NCBI GenBank assembly: GCA_932294295.1
Contig: OW028578.1
Location: forward strand, 37,243,185-37,307,184
Direction of reading: 5' to 3'
DNA length: 64,000 nucleotides
Source: Alitta virens
Lineage: Eukaryota > Annelida > Polychaeta > Phyllodocida > Nereididae
Shown here: piece after piece, positions 1 to 12,204 of the stretch
Layout of the letters: the number at the start of each line of letters is the position of its first letter
Numbering within the stretch: the first letter of the stretch is position 1
The notes under the pieces: generated by a model
Told to the model about the DNA's origin: nothing
Seen by the model: the letters and a program-made list of their open reading frames with translations, nothing else
Database searches by the model: none
Program-made: the position numbers and the translations under genes

Positions 1-515
1 AGTTTTCTGGCAAAGAGCTGATTGCAAATGTTTGGTCCCAATTGGTAAACTTAGCAGTTCTGGTTTAATTGGTTTCTTGACAGTGGCATAAAAGGGCAAT
101 GTGTCTAGGATCATTATGCATTCTGCAACATTTCACAGATGAAGAAGTGCTTTGAGCTCTGCTCCGTATGGGAGAATAATTAAATAATATATATATATAA
201 GTATATTATTTAATTGTATTCATATTTAGTAATAACTTAAGCAATTTAAAATATTAATTATGTACAGCAATATCCTCAATTTACCTAATTAAGGCTAGCA
301 AAGGAACATCACACTTTAAAAAAAAGTATCGACTTAAATTCAATTGTTCAAGGCGATTAGTTTATAATCACTATTTAAATTAAAAAAATTTTTTTTTCTT
401 TCTCTTTTTATGCTTTGACAAAAAACAGTATGATCGTCTTCATCGTCTTCATTTAACTTTAAAAAAAATATAATCTTGCGATTTAGTGTATACTCTATAC
501 TATATTGAAACTACA
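1..515. other. AT-rich intergenic stretch
   Basis: I see no gene, conserved motif or recognisable repeat here. Short A and T runs and a TATATA tract near 190-205 are the only visible structure. Confidence 0.5.
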
Positions 516-620
516 AGTGACAAACCGACCACATTAGGGTGATGAATGAACTTATTTGCAGTGACGAACGGACCCGTTTTCGCGGGAAAGAATCGCACAG
601 TGACGCATCGACTGAAAGCC
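516..620 (+). repeat. Dispersed repeat with GTGACGAACGGACC core
   Basis: Successive degenerate units of the form TGACRAAYCGACC occur here. The same units lie in the same order at about 20,622-20,699, including the shared core GTGACGAACGGACC. At 20,478-20,699 they form part of an inverted repeat; here only one arm is present. The remainder, 621-1499, shows nothing I can interpret. Confidence 0.5.
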
Positions 621-1499
621 AAAAATTCGTTTGACAATCCAGCTTTAATTCTAGATGGCGACCCACCATTTAGTGTTGACAGTTGTACGACAATATGCAG
701 AACATATCTGGTCACTAATGTGAGAACATATCTGGTCACACTAATGTGTTGGATGCAATGCCATTCTTCAACACTTACCAGTTACGGTGTGCACGTTTCA
801 GAAGAGGTATATATCTCAGAATCAAGCACCTAGCCCACCATGCAGCCCGCTGGTGGCGCCACAGATGGATAATACTAGAACTATTTTCTCACTGGCCTTG
901 ATTTTACCCAGAATCACCGTTAAAATCACTGTATCATTGATGCAAAATTATGCAGTTTATATAATAATCCATATCTCAGTGTAAAGAAGACAAGAAATGG
1001 TGATTGATTTTCTAAAGAGAAGCTTTGACTGTGACAGAGTGATAAGTGCTAATAGAACTATATAGTGTACCACAAATTTCTACAATGGGTTCTATTTTTA
1101 AGAATCATGAGAAACATTAATGTTGAGTGTAAACTTCTCACCCTATTCTACAAATCAGTTCTTTTAAAGATAAAGCTAAATTGAAACAGATTGTTAAGAC
1201 ATGTGGTAAGTTAAAGGCAGACATAAAACCAATAGATGAACTTTAAAAAATGTTATGAGACAAGTTGATAAGATTATGAATGATGAGCAGCAGCCTTTAT
1301 TTAATTATTATACATTGTTAAGATATGGAAGAAGGTTAGCCCTAACAGTACAACATACAAATAGGTATAATCTTTTTTATGCAGTAGCATAAGAGTCTAT
1401 ATAATGTTATGTCAAATTAATTTAACTTATCTTAATTGATTACAGCAGCAGTGTAGTGGTTTTATGTTGAAATAGCTAATTTATGGAAATAAAGATATG

Positions 1500-1760
1500 T
1501 AATAGCAATCAGCCGTGACCGTTATGTCAATTGCTATTAGCATTTTGAATGATGAAAATAAATCATGTTTTTTTATCATTGATCAAAAGCATGAATTGAA
1601 ACTCTGAATTTCAACTGATTCCTGGTTATTATGCATATTAATATATACAATTAAGTATTTCATATACAGAATAGCAATCTGCCATGTCAATTGCTATTAG
1701 CATTTTGAATGATACAAAGAATGGGGTAAATCATGCTTTTTCATCATTGATAAATATGTA
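1500..1760. repeat. Direct repeat pair
   Basis: A block at about 1500-1590 reappears at about 1671-1760. Both contain GTCAATTGCTATTAGCATTT followed by a matching region ending in CATCATTGAT-like sequence. The copies diverge by small indels. No coding potential is apparent. Confidence 0.6.
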
Positions 1761-1936
1761 AATATTAAAGAGGGATATTGTCTATAATTTGTTTTGATCA
1801 TGAAAATCCAGTTATTATATAAATTATTAATATTTCGTTGTTGTTGTTTCTGAAAAAAATCCAACTGGGATTAAAATTGCATGTTCCATATACTTTCTCA
1901 TTCACCTAGCTTATAGTATAGATCATGTATATACTA

Positions 1937-2020
1937 TAGCCTATATGACTTACTTAATTGTATATATTTCATTTTATATAAATTATGAAATATAAACAAT
2001 TAAGTAATTCATATAGGCTA
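1937..2020. repeat. AT-rich imperfect inverted repeat
   Basis: TAGCCTATATGACTTACTTA on the left pairs with the mirrored TAAGTAATTCATATAGGCTA on the right around an AT-rich centre. Arms are about 40 bases. The size suits a small foldback element or MITE remnant. Confidence 0.6.
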
Positions 2021-2088
2021 GATGTATATATATAGTATAGAATAAGATAGATGGATAAGAAAGCATATAAAGCTGAAAATAGTACAAT

Positions 2089-2200
2089 TGGCCGTTTTGG
2101 TAGGTGGCCGTTTTATCCTTTGGCCGTCTTGGTATGGTGGCCGTTTTTGCGATTGGCCATCCTGGTATATTGGCCGTTTTATATTTGGCCGTTTTGACCA
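2089..2200 (+). repeat. 16-17 bp TGGCCGTTTT repeat array
   Basis: Seven degenerate copies of TGGCCGTTTT/TGGCCGTCTT/TGGCCATCCT start near 2089, 2105, 2121, 2138, 2154, 2171 and 2186, a period of about 16-17 bases. No coding interpretation holds in either direction. Confidence 0.65.
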
Positions 2201-2369
2201 GACCCCTTTAATCCACACCACATTGAAACAGGTTGCCTGCGGCTAACATTAACCCAATTTCTGCCGAAAGACGGCGCTTGTCCGGTGCGTAGCACCGGTC
2301 TTTCTGATAACTCACGCGAAGCATCAAGGGATAACGTAAAAATTTATTGTTGAATAAGCGTCGCAACGC

Positions 2370-2420
2370 CGTTAGAACGCTTGTTCAGTCCCATTTATTT
2401 CGTTAGAACGCTTGTTCAGT
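2370..2420 (+). repeat. Two copies of a 20-bp direct repeat
   Basis: CGTTAGAACGCTTGTTCAGT occurs exactly at 2370-2389 and 2401-2420, separated by 11 bases. It lies in a locally GC-richer block (2230-2530) that leads into the large palindrome. Confidence 0.75.
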
Positions 2421-2639
2421 GCTTTTCACGAAAATAGTACCTTCTGCAGTAGGTGGAATTCCACGGTAAAGTTGTTCAATTTTACGACGTTAGTGGAGTT
2501 AAAGTCAAAAGAAATCGTCTGAATTAATTTTACAGTGAGGGGCTTCTTGGAAGAAAAGAATAAGGCGTAGTAATCGCACTACTTTGTATGCAGACGACGC
2601 ACGGAAGCATTTCCCTCCCCGATTCTGGGGGAGCGGCAA

Positions 2640-3185
2640 ATCGGTTATGAGAAAGGCCAGTGCTTCGCTTGGCTGGGACCTGCCTAAGCGTGAACGCGTT
2701 AGGCAGGTCGCCTCTACCTATCCCGGATGGCTGATTGGCCAATAACTGAATTTTCTGATTGGCTGTGCTATTTTTAGACTGGGTATCACGTTCCGGTCCA
2801 GGCTTTTCCAATGTTAAAGCCTAGGATGCGCACGCACGCTACCGGGAGGAATCCCTCCCGGCTAATGGCAGCCCCTACCTGCGTACTGCGTCAGCTAGTC
2901 GCAGCGTTCGCTGGGCCGCTGCGACTAGCTGACGCAGTACGCAGGTAGGGGCTGCCATTAGCCGGGAGGAATTCCTCCCGGTAGCGTGCGTGCGCATCCT
3001 ACGCTTTAACATTGGAAGTGCGTGGACCGGAACGTGTTCCCCCGTCTATAAATAGCACAGCCAATCAGAAAATTCAGTGCTTGGCCAATCAGCCATGGGA
3101 AATGGACAGCACCGACCTGCCTATCGCGTTTACGCTTAGGCAGTTCCCAGCCAAGTCGCAGCGCCCCCAGCGAAGTGCTTCGCAC
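2640..3185. repeat. Large near-palindrome (foldback element)
   Basis: The two halves are reverse complements around a 10-base loop at 2907-2916. The inner about 80 bases per arm are almost perfect; outer parts match with indels to about 2640 and 3185. Paired landmarks include CACGTTCCGGTCCA-like sequence, ATTGG boxes in an AATTTTCTGATTGGCTGTGC context, and a TATTTATA-like box best kept in the right arm. The ATTGG and TATA-like boxes are ordered as convergent promoters pointing to the centre. It is GC-richer than its surroundings. Open frames here are by-products of the symmetry. Confidence 0.85.
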
Positions 3186-3337
3186 CGGATCGTAGCGCCG
3201 CCTTACGGAAGAAAACGAACATTAACCAGGTCAGCCACCAGATACACTCGAATTAGCCTACCGGTCGCGACCGGAAGGCCGTCTCGGTATAGTCTAATTG
3301 CCGGACCACACATTCTGCTTGCGGATTTTACTATATA

Positions 3338-5231
3338 TGACCAAGAATTCACTGTCCAGAAGTTTTTGGTTACGTCCAAACAAACGCCCTTATTCACTAT
3401 CTATGAGCTACTATGAATAAAATATGACAGCCTAACTATTTCAATCATGCTCAAGAGATAACCCATCCAGTTATTTTGAAATTTTACCAGCTAGACACAA
3501 AAAAATTGAAAAATATGCTTGGTGTCCAGCAAAAAATTACCAAAAGTCATGGTGTCCACACAGGGTCTAGTCAAGTGGTCCGTCCACACAAACAACTGCA
3601 TGTTCAAATCTTCCACAAAGATATCAATTGCTAGTCATGAATGCCGAAATAATTCCAATGCAACACGAGAGTTACCTTTAAACTTTTTATAATTCAGTAT
3701 TTATGAAAAATGTAATTATTTCTAGGGAAATTAATCATTAAAAATTCAGAGGTCCTGGAGGTAACTTTGGTTTCCAAAAGCGTTACATCCATGCAGGCCT
3801 TCATACTGAAGATAATATTATAGCTGAATTAAAATTTATTACAAATTTCTTTAAAACTAACATTTTGGTTCATTGTTACCTGGTACTCTACTTGGCATCA
3901 GCTTTGAAACCTTTCAATCAGCAAAAATGCTTTCCCAATCTTGCAATTATTTTTGATGTTAATTTTGTTATGTCCTTACATACTTTTAGATGAACCAATA
4001 TCTCAGACCCCTGGAGTAATTCTAAAATCATAGTCATTGTAGTAAAGTGTGATTAAATATTTTACCGCATCCCGTCTGGTTTTTGGCAGTAAAGTATTCC
4101 ATTGGTCAGCTTTCCTACTCAGAAGAAGGGGAGAAGATATATCAGGTAATGTTACATCCAAAACAATATTGCATTTTTGTGCAAAGATGCTGTTGTCATG
4201 CTGGTCATGTCATATGTATAGGAAAGTTGAATGGTAGAAAACATTTTTTTCTTTAATTTAAGATATATTGTGAAATTGGAAACAAGGTCTGACATGAAAT
4301 ATGAAAGATCAAAGTTGCCATAATGCTGTTCAGCATGGTGTCCATGTTACATCCCTAATATATCCTTATGGTGTCCTTAAGTTTCAGTTTAATTGGTGTC
4401 TATTTGATGGTGTCCATAATGAAGCCTCAGCAGTGTGTTATGTCCTGGACTAAAGATGAATGGTTTGAGTGTAACACTTAAGAGTTTTCTGAGAAAATTA
4501 TACACATAGACAAAAATACCCTTTCTTTACTCGAATATTATTGATCCAATAATAATATCATAAATATATGCATATATATGGACAAGATTCCTCAAGAAAG
4601 TTTCTTGGTGTCCTTTCTGGGAATCTGTTACGTCCAAACATTTCCTGAGAATTCAAACCCATGTTTCAGAAATTTGAGGCATGTTATAAAATAGTGCAAG
4701 ACATGGATTTATTTGTAAAATTATTTTCTTTGCATGATATAGTGTTTAGCCTGTATACATAAAATAACAAAAGCAGATTTCAGGAAAATGGTTTGCTAAC
4801 AATACACCCTTTTGTTCTCAGATGGTCATGGTGTCTAAACTGGGAAGTTACGTCCAGAAAATTCAAAATGATGAATGGGGCATATTGAAAGTTGATTTTA
4901 TAAGGATTTGCTTATTTCAATGAAGAAACACCCTATTTTTTGTATATCTGACCAACAGAATTAGCTTATGATGAAATATAATGTTGAATTTGCCACATTA
5001 GTTTCCTCAAAATTTGGTGTCCTTATGTTACGTCCAAGCATTTTTCGAAATTTAATATTGTTTTTTAAAGCATTTACCATTGATATTTTATCTCCAGGTC
5101 GAAATATTACCTTTTTTTTGGCCATAAAATTTAGGTAAATGCATTATTGTCAATGTACATTGACTTTTAATTTAGTCAAATTCCTGCCTGTTTGGACGTA
5201 ACAAAACTTCTGGACAGTGAATTCTTGGTCA
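3338..5231. mobile_element. Non-autonomous DNA transposon, about 1.9 kb, with TIRs
   Basis: The ends are inverted copies of a roughly 45-base sequence beginning TGACCAAGAATTCACTG and running into TTACGTCCAAAC. TA dinucleotides flank both ends (3336-3337 and 5232-5233), as expected of a TA-targeting superfamily. The interior has no transposase but repeats two motifs: GGTGTCC (about 3519, 3549, 4338, 4370, 4408, 4605, 4828, 5015) and GTTACRTCCA (about 3369, 4147, 4628, 4847, 5028 and, inverted, near 5193). These look like repeated protein-binding sites. Superfamily assignment from the TA flank is inference. Confidence 0.65.
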
Positions 5232-5552
5232 TATTGCTTCGTCTCTGAGCGGCGGCCAGCTGATACTGTCAGCTGTATCCAGATACAGATCCTTGAGCTG
5301 TGGCCACATGCTACTTTGCCTCTTATCTGGCAGCTAGCATCTCTGTGGCGATCAGACGCGATTTTAGACAAGCGACTGTGCTACACTGTATTGAAGTGCA
5401 TGTGTCCATTGAAATTTGCAGATATCGACAGTTCCACAAGTTCTACTGAGCCTGTCTGAGGTAATTAAGAAAGCTAAAATTAACATTGAGAAACCCTTCT
5501 GGCAATATCTAATTTATTGTACCTACTGTACCCAGTGGGCAAAAGTGGTCTC
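5232..5552. other. Intergenic, no gene seen
   Basis: This GC-richer block follows the TIR element. I find no conserved coding frame or repeat in it. Confidence 0.4.
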
Positions 5553-5770
5553 ATTGACGTCATTTTGACGTCTCTGCAAGACGTCTCATGACCAGCCCAT
5601 ACTGGTCTCATATGCAAACTTCAATGACGTCTTATGAGACGTCTAAAAGACGTCATTTGAAGACGTCGTTTAGACGAATTTCGGAGACGACCATCCGACC
5701 ACTATAGCTGACGTCATGGCAATCACTATGCAGTACGTTACACAGACGTCTTTATTTGACGTATTCTGGA
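5553..5770. repeat. GACGTC palindrome cluster
   Basis: About nine GACGTC palindromes or one-base variants sit within roughly 220 bases, many in TGACGTCA/AGACGTCT contexts, for example near 5557, 5569, 5580, 5626, 5638, 5649, 5663, 5711 and 5745. It may be the end of a decayed transposon or a dense CRE-like cluster. No gene is attached to it. Confidence 0.6.
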
Positions 5771-8700
5771 CGTTTACAAAATTACGTATTTTTAACGTAA
5801 TATTCTGGTTAGGTTGCAACAAATTGATCATGAGAAATAGAAAGAAAACATATATGTTTAAATTTAGAAACTTTATTTTGTCGCATAAGTATACATTGAA
5901 CAATGCAAAGATAATACACAGAAAATGCACAACACAAAAATGAAAAATAGTTCAGCAATTGAATATATAGAGAAAATAACAAAACATAATTTGATCTATT
6001 CATAAATACATTAAAAAACACGAGAGTAGCTATAGGTAGGCTTACTGGTATTGTATAAACATTTATTAATTTTATTGATATATATTACACAAATGAATCA
6101 CAGTAAGGGATCCCTATCCTGTACTACCTGACTACTGATTATTGTGATAGTATGGCAGTGAATAAAATACATATTCATTACAAACTACATTGTTTCTCTG
6201 ACACTGGGGTTGTATTTACAACTAGATTACAACTAGATGGCAACACTAGTCTATTACCATGCTTGTTACTGGGTAGGCCTAACTGGCATTGACCCAGTAA
6301 TTACTAACAGAACAACAAGAGGGCGACACTGTGCCATTGCAGCCTCATGTGACAACGCATTTCCTGGTTAAATAAAATGCGCTAGTGGTGTTTGGATGGC
6401 TTGAACATTGTACAAACATGGTAACATAAAAATAGGCATTTTAACTAAATTATACACTGTTAAAAAGTTTTACATTATCCAGTACAAAAACAAACCAGAA
6501 GTAATCATATATAATTACAACTTATAATAGGACTATATATATAGGGCCTTTGTTAAATAAATATTAGTAATTATCAAATCCCAACTTTCCTACCCATAAA
6601 AAACCTGTCTTTGTGGTGCTGAGTAATGTCACATTCCGATCCCCAATGTTTTTTTTTCTTATTTTGTCATCAGTATAGGCTGTATAGCCATTAACAAGAT
6701 ACAGATAGATGAGCCAATGGTCACAGAGAAGCAGGCGAAATTACAATTAGACTATAGAAAACTTTTAAGTTAATTGCTTCGCTGACTTTTTAAATATAAA
6801 ATAAAAATTTACGTGGCATTTTTTGATGACATTACTGTAAAATATGACCGAAAAACCAAGTGGGCATTTATTTTTAATCCTAGCACAATACAGCCTGTGA
6901 GCTTGGCAAACTCCTGTGTTGGTTGGAGCATGGAGCCACCATGCAGTGGCTCCATGTTGGAGTCATTAAAATATTTTCATCATTACAAATTTTGTAATAT
7001 ATTATAGTATACTGTCATATAGGCATATATATATAAATAGCGATCAACCACATACATGTATGTGCATGGTCATGAAAAATACAATTGATACTGCACAAAC
7101 CAGGAGTTGACCAAGTAGTGCTTGCCATTATACCCTTACTACGCCTAAACGCTCTCTTACAACTCAATCAAAAGCAACTTGGTGCTTCTGTGTAAATGAT
7201 AATTTCTGCAATGATTTTCGATAATAGAATAAACCAAATGAATACACATAGCCTAGCTAGGTTTCTAACAATAGTAGGCCTATAGCTAACATATTCTTTC
7301 GGAAATTCAACAAAGATAACATTATGACAACACTCCACACAATTCTAACTAAAATAAAAACTAAACGAATTACAATAATCAGGATTTTTAGTTGTGCATA
7401 TTAAAGAATCACAGACATAGTTTAGACTAATTTTGACACATAGTTTATGGTAACCAGAGCCAGCTTGCGATGTCATGAACAATTATCTGGCCCCTGATCA
7501 GGTAATGGCTCCTGAATTGGGACTCGAGGCTGATCTGAGTCTTACATATGGATATTTATCTATATAATGCATGGATATGACAGATATATGCTCAAATATG
7601 ACAATTTCCTAGCTATGCTGAAACAATCATCCATATACAGGTCATTTCAAGGAACTATTCTTTTTACACATAAATCTTAAAAATTAATAAAAATGTCGGT
7701 TGATTCCACTGCTTCTTCAAAAACTCAATCCATTTCCAGAGTACTTGATCTGAAAAAAAAAAACAATAGAGTAAATGGACACATTAATGAAAAATATAGT
7801 ATAAATTTGAACATATTGTTTGCTGAAAACTGCTCATCCCTGCTTCGAATACTGAGTCCTGTTATCAGGGACTACAGCCATTAAAATGGTCCATAGAACA
7901 TTAAAAAGACATTAAGAAAGCACAATATCACATAAGCCTCACATACATTATTTTACCCCCATAAACATGCATGATGTCTAATCATGTTTTTACACAATTG
8001 ACTTTAATTTCTCCACATGATAAATGGAATGACACAATGTTATACAATTTAATACCAAACATTGCCTAGCTATTTTTATTATGATATAATACCGCTGTGA
8101 GATTTTATGCACCTAAAACTATCAAGTTTAGTGTATGTATCTTATCTCGGGTACAGCCTTGAAAGAGAATCATAATCTGTTTAATTGTTGGCTATAATTA
8201 ATGCTTTGTCCTTCTGGTTACTAACTAAGACATTAGCAAATATATCTGATGGACTATACATACATTATCTTAATCTTATAGTCAAATACACACTTGCTAA
8301 AATGGATGTCAATCCTGTTAAATAATCAGTTGCCTAAACAACAAACTTTAGAGAGAATTGCTATTATTGAGAGGTATTAATGTCTGTCTGCAAGTTAAGT
8401 TAGTTAATTATAGTAATTTTCAACTATAAAGTTATGATAATTTCCTGAGCATTTTCTGGAACATAAGGAGTTTAGTATGGTGGCCGAACAGGACATTTTG
8501 TGGACTAGTGCGGAGACATTCAAACTTCCAAGAAAATACCAACTAGCACCCCTCACAGCCAGTTTTAGCTAATTATCTCTGTAGATATTCAAAGTACAGA
8601 GATTTTATGCAGATCCATGGATGCCTCTATCATAGAGTAAATGACAAAAAATAATCGGCAAGGGGGGCGAGCCGGCCGGGTGCCTAAGTCCACTCCCATG

Positions 8701-9110
8701 CAGTCTGGCAGCCTGTGTTTAGGCACAATCTCTGGATTTACTTTATCTAGAATGCTGGTCAATACCTTTTTGGAAATGGGAGTTATTACTGCTTGTTTAA
8801 ATTTCTTCAGCTTCTGTACAATCTTGAGTTGAAATTGACGCAAAATGCAACTAATCTTGCAAGTTATAAAAATCGCGTTTTGCATCGTTTTCAACTCAAG
8901 CTTGTACCCAAACTAAAGACTGTAGAAATATAATACCACAACAAAGGGAGCAAGACGTCACCCTCTATTACCCAGTATTCTAGATAAAATAGATCTATAG
9001 ATATGGTCGCATTGACATAGGCTTCTATTAGTCGCTGGTTTAATTATTGGATACCAGCCATAGGTATACCTACATAATGCACACCTGAAAGGTTTCTTAT
9101 AGATGTGACA
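5771..9110. other. Intergenic AT-rich DNA
   Basis: No convincing gene. A perfect 11-bp-stem hairpin lies at 6929-6956 (CATGGAGCCAC / GTGGCTCCATG). All open frames are short and lack family resemblance. Confidence 0.5.
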
Positions 9111-9129
9111 AATAGTATGGGAGGAATTT

Positions 9130-9190
9130 AATTACAGTATGACTCATATGGAATTTTCCATGTTTCGCAGACATCACCCCAAAACGACCC
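9130..9190 (+). repeat. Dispersed repeat, copy 1
   Basis: The block with ATGACTCATATGGAATT and CCATGTTTCGC matches the reverse complement of 12,212-12,290, where ATGACTCGTATGGAATTGTC is followed by CATGTTTCGCC. The two copies are inverted relative to each other. Confidence 0.55.
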
Positions 9191-10079
9191 GAAACGCAGG
9201 GCAAAGCTGATAGAAATTCCTGACTAATGGCTATAATTAATTTGCGGCTGGTGTCGGCTTGGTCCCAAGCAGCGGATATTGGAGGGGTGGGCTGCCGTGC
9301 GTGGTGGTCAGAGGTCCTTCGCTCTTATCAGCCACATGGGTTTCTATCTGTCAGATTCCCATTTTAAAATTTCGTACATAGGTATAATTGTTCCATCAAG
9401 GCATGAAAACAGTTTATAAGCTTTATTTGTTGAATATAAAGGATGTCTCAATCAACGGGGGCTGCTGCTTTTTATTTTATTTTATTTTTTTTTTAATGTG
9501 ACCCATTACGAAAGGGCAAAGCTATGCGGCAACTTTCTGCGCCCAGCTTATGTCCCCCTCCCCCCCCCCCCCCCTAGGCCTGGCCTTGGGTGCATGATGC
9601 CAGATCAAAGAAATGCTTAATTAGTTGCTGTAAGTCACTATAGTTATTTTCCAATTTTCTAACTATACACCAATGAGTTAGTGTTTGTCTGGTTGCTGTC
9701 ATTTTCTAGATCAAGAGTATATAAATCTTATTGTATTATGTTCAGTAGATTTAGAGATATGAAATATTACAATGTAACTAATAAAAAATAGGGAATTTAA
9801 ATAGTGCTCTATTATACTCTGCAAACATATTGTGTCCATCTGTATTATAACTATTGTACTTGCTGTCACACAGCCTAGTACTATATTAATGACTTTTTGT
9901 TAATAATCAAGAATAAAATCTAAAAAAAAACCTTTTGTTGCAGAAACAGTCTTAACTCCAGTAAAAGGCAAGAGAAAACATAGAATGCACTTTCTATTTA
10001 TCTACAAGTTATTATATATCCTGCTGAGGCTTTGCTGTATTTTCATTTGACATACTTATTAATGTTTGTCCCTAAATTT
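9191..10079. other. Intergenic with a C homopolymer
   Basis: No gene seen. A run of about 16-17 C lies near 9558-9575. The rest is AT-rich single-copy-looking sequence. Confidence 0.4.
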
Positions 10080-10720
10080 CACTGACTGACTGACTGACTG
10101 ACTGACTGCTGTATAATGCTAGCACATATTAAATAAGGGCTTTGGTGATATGAATATTATGACTGACTGACTGACAACTGACTGACTGATTTAATGATAA
10201 TGCCAGCACAGATTATTACTTACTGACTAAACTGTCAGTCTGCCTCCTTGTTCATGGTAGTAGCGGGGTGGCCCAGTACCAGGGGAGGGGGTGTTAAAGA
10301 AGGGGTGGCCTGATCATGCTGATTAGGGCAAACTATTTCTAGGTCAGTTTGCACTCAGCAGTTGTTTGGTCAGGACTGACCTCATGTTTCCTTGTTAATA
10401 TAACCAGTACACATGGACATACCATCAGATGGATCATGGATGCCATGGGTAATCAGCCATATTGTGTCACTGAGTGAAGAAACCCAAGTAAGTGGGGGAA
10501 AAAGGCTGATTTTTCAACATTGATTCACTTGATAAATAATGTAGGTCTCATATGCCTAAAAGTTGGGTGACTGATTAATTGATTGATTGTTTATGTAGGC
10601 AACAGGTGTCAATTGTTTGTCAAGTGCTATTCATGAAAACGGACTTGATTGGTCTCTATCATTAATTCATTCATTCATTCATTCAATCATTCATTCAGTC
10701 AGTCAGTCAGTCATTCAGCA
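10080..10720. repeat. ACTG/ATTC tetranucleotide tracts
   Basis: Short (ACTG)n tracts at about 10,081-10,108 and 10,161-10,189 and a mixed (ATTC)n/(AGTC)n tract at about 10,664-10,718. The last is followed by GTCAGTGTTGTCATTTGAGC, which also follows the larger AGTC array at 11,460. Confidence 0.7.
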
Positions 10721-10795
10721 CGTCAGTGTTGTCATTTGAGCCAAAGCATGAAACCGAAGGCCACTATGTCGCTGAATGCAATGCATATACATAAA

Positions 10796-10895
10796 ATTAT
10801 ATTCGGGTAAATTCGGCGCAAATACGCATTCGGCGCGTCTAGAACGGTGAATTCGGCGCAAAAAATAGTGAACTCGGCTAAGTGAATTAATAGCC
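10796..10895 (+). repeat. ATTCGGCGC repeat cluster, copy 1
   Basis: Several copies of (T/A)ATTCGGCGCAAA occur with a shared TCTAGAACGGTGAATTCGG segment. The reverse complement of this block is found at about 29,905-30,030, so it is a dispersed repeat containing its own subrepeats. Confidence 0.65.
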
Positions 10896-11282
10896 CACCA
10901 TAAAAAAAAGATCATATTTATGTATATGACAATTTTCATAAAGAGAAAAAAGAGAATTTGTGTAAAATACGATTAACTTGTAATTATTGAAAATGATCAG
11001 CTGATTAATCAGAAAGTAACAAACTTTAATTATATATATATTTTTTTTTTTCACAATTGCCCATTCATGTACATTTCATGTTGCCTTTCTTTTGATTATA
11101 GCACCAGACCAGTTTATAATCAAATATTGTAATAAAAGCAATTAAGAAAGACATACTTCGAGTAATTAATGATTGCATAGACTTTCGCTTGAACGGTCCA
11201 GTAGAGTAATTTGTAAATACTTGTAAATATTTTCTATGATACAGCTGGGATTTATTGTCTTTTGCTTATTAAATTTTGTATA

Positions 11283-11475
11283 TTTATCTATTTAAAATTA
11301 ATTCATTAATTCATTAATTAATTCATTCATTCATTCATGATCTCATTCATTAATTCATTAATTCATTCAGTCAGTCAGTCAGTCAGTCAGTCAGTCAGTC
11401 AGTCAGTCAGTCAGTCAGTCAGTCAGTCAGTCAGTCAGTCAGTCAGTCAGTCAGTCAGTCAGTGTTGTCATTTGA
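11283..11475 (+). repeat. (ATTC)n and (AGTC)n microsatellite
   Basis: An irregular ATTC/ATTA tract (11,283-11,368) passes into about 23 uninterrupted AGTC units (11,368-11,462) and ends in GTGTTGTCATTTGAGCCA, the same flank as the tract at 10,720. This is not a CRISPR array: there are no spacers. Confidence 0.9.
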
Positions 11476-11730
11476 GCCATGGAGCCTATTAATATTGGTC
11501 AGTCCCATTTCCATAGCAACCATTGGTCATGCTTTTGTGATACAGTTGAATTTAACAAATATCTGTTAAGATATTTTAGCCCAGCCAAAAATGATTTTGG
11601 ACACTAGCTGCTTTAATTGTTCATTTAAAGTTAGACTAAGATATATAAACTGTTGTTTTTACCTTTAAGTCAACGATGTATTAAATTTCAACATTATTTT
11701 ATGTATAAAATGTATAATGATGCCAAATAT

Positions 11731-11780
11731 CTCTCTATCTATCTATCTATCTATCCATCTATCTACCTATCTATCTATAA
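11731..11780 (+). repeat. (TATC)n microsatellite
   Basis: About twelve TATC units with a few substitutions. No adjacent gene. Confidence 0.85.
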
Positions 11781-12204
11781 AAAAGTTTAAAGTAGCCTTC
11801 ATAAAATAAGGTAAAGATGTAAATGTATTTAAATTCATTGAGAAAATAGATATCTCTGAATCTACTGGTCACATTGCGATGAAATTTACATGGTCTTAAT
11901 CTAGAATAGGAGAGCTATCCAAAACAAATAGGCTCACTTGCATAAAATGAAGAGGGAGAATAATTATTTTTGTGATTCAAGACTTGTAGAATCAGTGCCC
12001 TTTGATCTTACTACCAAACAAGGACTGCGATGAAAGGGTTGCTGGGGTACCAGTTTTAACCCTCTCTGTGCAATTAAAGACGGATGATATCTATAACCCC
12101 ATGATATCTAACACCTGCTCTTAAAGGGCCCACGGTTTTGATGGGGTTAAAGGTGATAAAAGAAATAGCGGGGGATAGTCCGAGAGAGGCAAAGCAATGT
12201 CCCG

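Noticed and set aside
2530..3416. Open frames of 93 and 134 residues with similar sequences
   Set aside because: They resemble each other only because the two arms of the palindrome are complementary; no family resemblance and no conserved start.
11368..11462. Possible CRISPR-like array
   Set aside because: Uninterrupted AGTC units with no spacers; a microsatellite in a eukaryotic genome.
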